Positions 13,519-15,775 of a stretch of DNA of 15,775 nucleotides are shown here, piece by piece (the first letter of the stretch is position 1; the number at the start of each line of letters is the position of its first letter). The position numbers and the translations under genes were made by a program. The stretch spans positions 1-15,775 of the forward strand of contig CAXTCK010000068.1 of the NCBI GenBank assembly GCA_964242425.1, written 5' to 3'. The stretch comes from Lichenicola sp964242425 (GTDB taxonomy: Bacteria; Pseudomonadota; Alphaproteobacteria; Acetobacterales; Acetobacteraceae). The notes below the pieces were generated by a model, which was not told where the DNA came from, made no database searches, and saw only the letters and a list, made by a program, of their open reading frames with translations.

Positions 13519-13558
13519 CGCGGCGGCAGGATTCGGGGTCATGGAATTCGCGGCGGCC
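13519..13558 (-). repeat. 10-bp direct repeat upstream of rmuC
   Basis: TCGCGGCGGC (plus-strand reading) occurs at 13519-13528 and again at 13549-13558, exactly 30 bp apart, in the 74-nt gap before rmuC. It is GC-simple sequence and may be chance; a paired regulator site is possible. No other structure stands out in this gap. Confidence 0.25.
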
Positions 13559-13563
13559 CGTGC

Positions 13564-15750
13564 TCAGCCCGCCGGCACGGCTCCGAGCTCCTCCAGCCGC
13601 ATTTCCCCGGACAGGATCGCTCCGGTATCTTCCGCCGAGCGCGGCCAGCCCAGGAAGTAGCCCTGCACGGCGGCGCAGCCGACGCCGCGCAGCGCCGTCA
13701 GCTGCGCCTCGTCCTCCACCCCCTCCGCGACCACGTCCAGCCCCATGGCGTGCCCGAGCCGCACGATGGTTTCCACGATCGTCACCGCGGCCTGCCGGGT
13801 GGACATCCCGCTCACGAACGACCCGTCGATCTTGATGGTGTCGACCCGGAAGCGGTCCAGATAGCTCAGCGATGAATAGCCGGTGCCGAAATCATCCAGC
13901 GCGATGCGCACGCCGAGTGCCCGTACGCCATCCAGGATCTCGCCGATCAGGTCCGGCTGCTGCAGGAAGATGCTCTCGGTCACCTCGAGCTGCAGCCGGT
14001 CGGGATCGAGTCCGGTGTCGTACAGGGTCTCCTGAACGGTGTTCACGAAACCTCTGCCCTTCAGCTCCTGGCCGGAGGTGTTCACGTTGAGATACAGGTC
14101 CAGCCCCGGATAACGGTCGCGCCAGCGGCGCATCTGGCTGCACGCCTCGCGCAGCACCCAGCGGCCGATCTCGCGGATCAGGCCGGTTTCCTCCGCGATG
14201 CGGATGAACACCACCGGGGGCACCAGCCCGCGACCGGGATGACGCCACCGCAGCAGCGCTTCCAGGCCCACGGTCTGCCCGGTCGTGACCTTGCAGATCG
14301 GCTGATAGTCCAGGAACAGCTGGTTGCGCTTCAGCGCGTTGCGCAGGTCGGTGCGCAGCTCCAGCGCTTCCACCGCTTCCCCGCGCATGGCGTCGGTAAA
14401 CACCGCGAAGCCGCTTTCGCTGCGCTTGGCGCAGTACATCGCGATGTCGGCGTTGCGCAGGACCTCCTCCGGAACCAGCTCCCCGGCGCCGGCATGGACG
14501 ATGCCGACGCTGCCGGAGGAGAACAGCTCGTGCTCGCCGAGCCAGACCGGGCGGCATATCGAGGCAAGAATGCGCTCCGCGAGGTCCAGCACCAGCCTGA
14601 TCTCGACCGCCTCCCGGACCAGCACGGCGAACTCGTCGCCGCCGAACCGCGCCAGCGTGTCGTTTGACCCGACACAGCCACGCAGCCTGTCGGCGACGTC
14701 CACCAGGAGCAGGTCGCCGACCTGGTGGCCGAGGCTGTCGTTGACCAGCTTGAATCGGTCGAGGTCGAGAAACAGCACGGCACACGGATGCCGTGCCTCG
14801 CGCTGGGTTTCCGCCAGCACGGCCTTGAGCCGGCTCATGAAGAAGGCCCGGTTGTGCAGCCCGGTCAGCCCGTCATGGTGGGCATCGTAGATCAGCCGCG
14901 CCTCGATCCGCCTGCGCTCCGTGACCTCGTCTTCCAGCTCGCGCGCATGGCGTTGCATGTCGTCGAGCAGCACCTGCTGATGCTCCTGCAACACGCGCAG
15001 GTCCTGTACGTCGGTGGTCGAGCCGAGCCACTCCACCACCTGGCCGGCCTCGTTCCTGACCGGCACCGACCGGGTGCGGTGCCAAAGAAAGGCGCCGTCC
15101 TGCACCCGGTGCACGCGGAACTCGACGTCCAGGCTGCCGGTCGGGATCGCCACCTCCCAGGCGGCCAAAGCGGCGTCGCGATCCTCCGGGTGGACGGCGT
15201 CGAGCCAGCCACGGCCATGGGTTTCCTCCTGGCTCTGGCCGGTGAAGCTGAGCCATTGCGGGCTGGCCCAGGTCCAGTTGCCCATGGCGCAGGAACGCCA
15301 AAGCAGCTGCGGCACGCCCTCGACGAACACGCGCAGCTGTCGCTCGGCGTCCGCGATCCGCTGGCGCAGCTGGTAAAGGTCGTCGATGTCCGCGGAGCTG
15401 CCGATCCAGTCGACGTTTGGCGTGAGCCATTCGCGCAGGGGAACCGCGCGGGTCTGGTGCCAGCGATAGGACCCGTCCTGTTCACGCCGGATCCGGTGCT
15501 CGACGACATAATTGCCCGAGGCTGACGCCGCGGACCAGGCCTCCAGCGTCAGCTGCCGGTCGTCGGGATGGACCGCGTCGAGCCAGCCGAAGCCGACGCT
15601 TTGTTGCCGCGAAAGGCCGGTGTAGCCCACCCATTGCGGGCTTGGCCACGTCCGGTTGCCGTCGTCGCGGCATCCGAACACCAGCTGCGGCAAACCCGTG
15701 AGGAGGGCCTGGAAGCCTTGGTCGACCGGCTCATCGTCCAAGCGCCACAC
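13564..15750 (-). CDS. PAS-PAS-GGDEF-EAL cyclic-di-GMP signalling protein
   Basis: A cytoplasmic protein (no membrane segment) that should sense through PAS domains and make or break cyclic-di-GMP. The 728 residues contain two PAS domains (about 13-125 and 141-250), a coiled-coil linker (250-285), GGDEF (about 288-455) and EAL (about 465-715). The diguanylate cyclase site is intact: Asp329, Asn337-Asp338 and GGDEF at 370-374. The inhibitory RxxD site reads GSND (361-364), so product inhibition is probably lost. The phosphodiesterase site is also complete: EAL 497-499, Asn555, Glu589, Asp619-Asp620, Lys640, Glu676, Gln696. The start is GTG (15750-15748), after an in-frame TGA at 15765-15763. 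GGGAAGG abuts this GTG, so a TTG at codon 4 (15741) with better spacing is a real alternative. It precedes rmuC by 74 nt. Confidence 0.94.
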   Translation of the reverse strand: MWRLDDEPVDQGFQALLTGLPQLVFGCRDDGNRTWPSPQWVGYTGLSRQQSVGFGWLDAVHPDDRQLTLEAWSAASASGNYVVEHRIRREQDGSYRWHQTRAVPLREWLTPNVDWIGSSADIDDLYQLRQRIADAERQLRVFVEGVPQLLWRSCAMGNWTWASPQWLSFTGQSQEETHGRGWLDAVHPEDRDAALAAWEVAIPTGSLDVEFRVHRVQDGAFLWHRTRSVPVRNEAGQVVEWLGSTTDVQDLRVLQEHQQVLLDDMQRHARELEDEVTERRRIEARLIYDAHHDGLTGLHNRAFFMSRLKAVLAETQREARHPCAVLFLDLDRFKLVNDSLGHQVGDLLLVDVADRLRGCVGSNDTLARFGGDEFAVLVREAVEIRLVLDLAERILASICRPVWLGEHELFSSGSVGIVHAGAGELVPEEVLRNADIAMYCAKRSESGFAVFTDAMRGEAVEALELRTDLRNALKRNQLFLDYQPICKVTTGQTVGLEALLRWRHPGRGLVPPVVFIRIAEETGLIREIGRWVLREACSQMRRWRDRYPGLDLYLNVNTSGQELKGRGFVNTVQETLYDTGLDPDRLQLEVTESIFLQQPDLIGEILDGVRALGVRIALDDFGTGYSSLSYLDRFRVDTIKIDGSFVSGMSTRQAAVTIVETIVRLGHAMGLDVVAEGVEDEAQLTALRGVGCAAVQGYFLGWPRSAEDTGAILSGEMRLEELGAVPAG

Positions 15751-15775
15751 CCTTCCCGCCGGTCAACATGAACGT
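15731..15775 (-). CDS. Possible C-terminal end of an upstream gene (partial)
   Basis: In a second minus-strand frame the sequence entering the window reads TFMLTGGKGVALGR and ends at TGA (15733-15731), 17 nt inside the c-di-GMP gene. It could be the tail of an upstream gene overlapping that start. An ATG at 15769 opens the same frame, so it could equally be chance. Too little is visible to say what it is. Confidence 0.15.
   Translation of the reverse strand, partial: TFMLTGGKGVALGR

Noticed and set aside
12254..13660. A 468-codon plus-strand frame across rmuC
   Set aside because: Antisense shadow; rmuC signature motifs are intact on the other strand.
1..15775. CRISPR arrays, insertion sequences, tRNA or rRNA genes
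   Set aside because: No regularly spaced long repeats, no transposase motifs or terminal inverted repeats, and no tRNA-like arms were seen on either strand. The short direct repeats found are only 10 bp.

Overview
The window is a high-GC bacterial chromosome segment. All 13 recognisable genes lie on the minus strand, so transcription runs from position 15775 towards 1. The RpoB N-terminus, the ribosomal proteins, the NodT-type outer-membrane factor and the GTG/TTG starts suggest an alphaproteobacterium, probably Acetobacteraceae or another Rhodospirillales. The lineage is inferred from general resemblance only; no marker was searched.

Layout in the direction of transcription. (1) 15750-12257: a soluble PAS-PAS-GGDEF-EAL cyclic-di-GMP protein, then rmuC. 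(2) 12159-10012: an OmpR/PhoB-type response regulator and its HAMP histidine kinase. (3) 9913-9452: a small lipoprotein made almost entirely of Gly, Tyr and Phe, preceded by two perfect inverted repeats. (4) 9293-3302: a tripartite RND efflux operon in the order pump, membrane-fusion protein, outer-membrane factor, with ATGA overlaps at both junctions. (5) 3167-1: the ribosomal/RNA polymerase operon rplK-rplA-rplJ-rplL-rpoB, with rpoB cut by the window edge.

The two-component system, lipoprotein and efflux operon look like one envelope-stress or export module: sensor and regulator first, then a surface lipoprotein, then the pump. This link rests on order and orientation only. The module lies where secE-nusG would normally be found upstream of rplK, and I see no strong intrinsic terminator between it and rplK, so read-through into the ribosomal operon is possible. 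A candidate rplK promoter lies in the 134-nt gap.

The ribosomal operon carries readable RNA structure. An L10-leader-like fold lies before rplJ: an 8-bp long-range stem enclosing three hairpins. A UUCG-capped hairpin follows rplA. A 40-nt imperfect stem lies in the 321-nt rplL-rpoB spacer, where E. coli has an RNase III site. The most interesting points are the TM10 lysine apparently missing from the RND proton relay, the Gly/Tyr-rich lipoprotein tied to the pump and sensor, and the relocation of the efflux module next to the ribosomal operon. I found no mobile element, CRISPR array, tRNA or rRNA.
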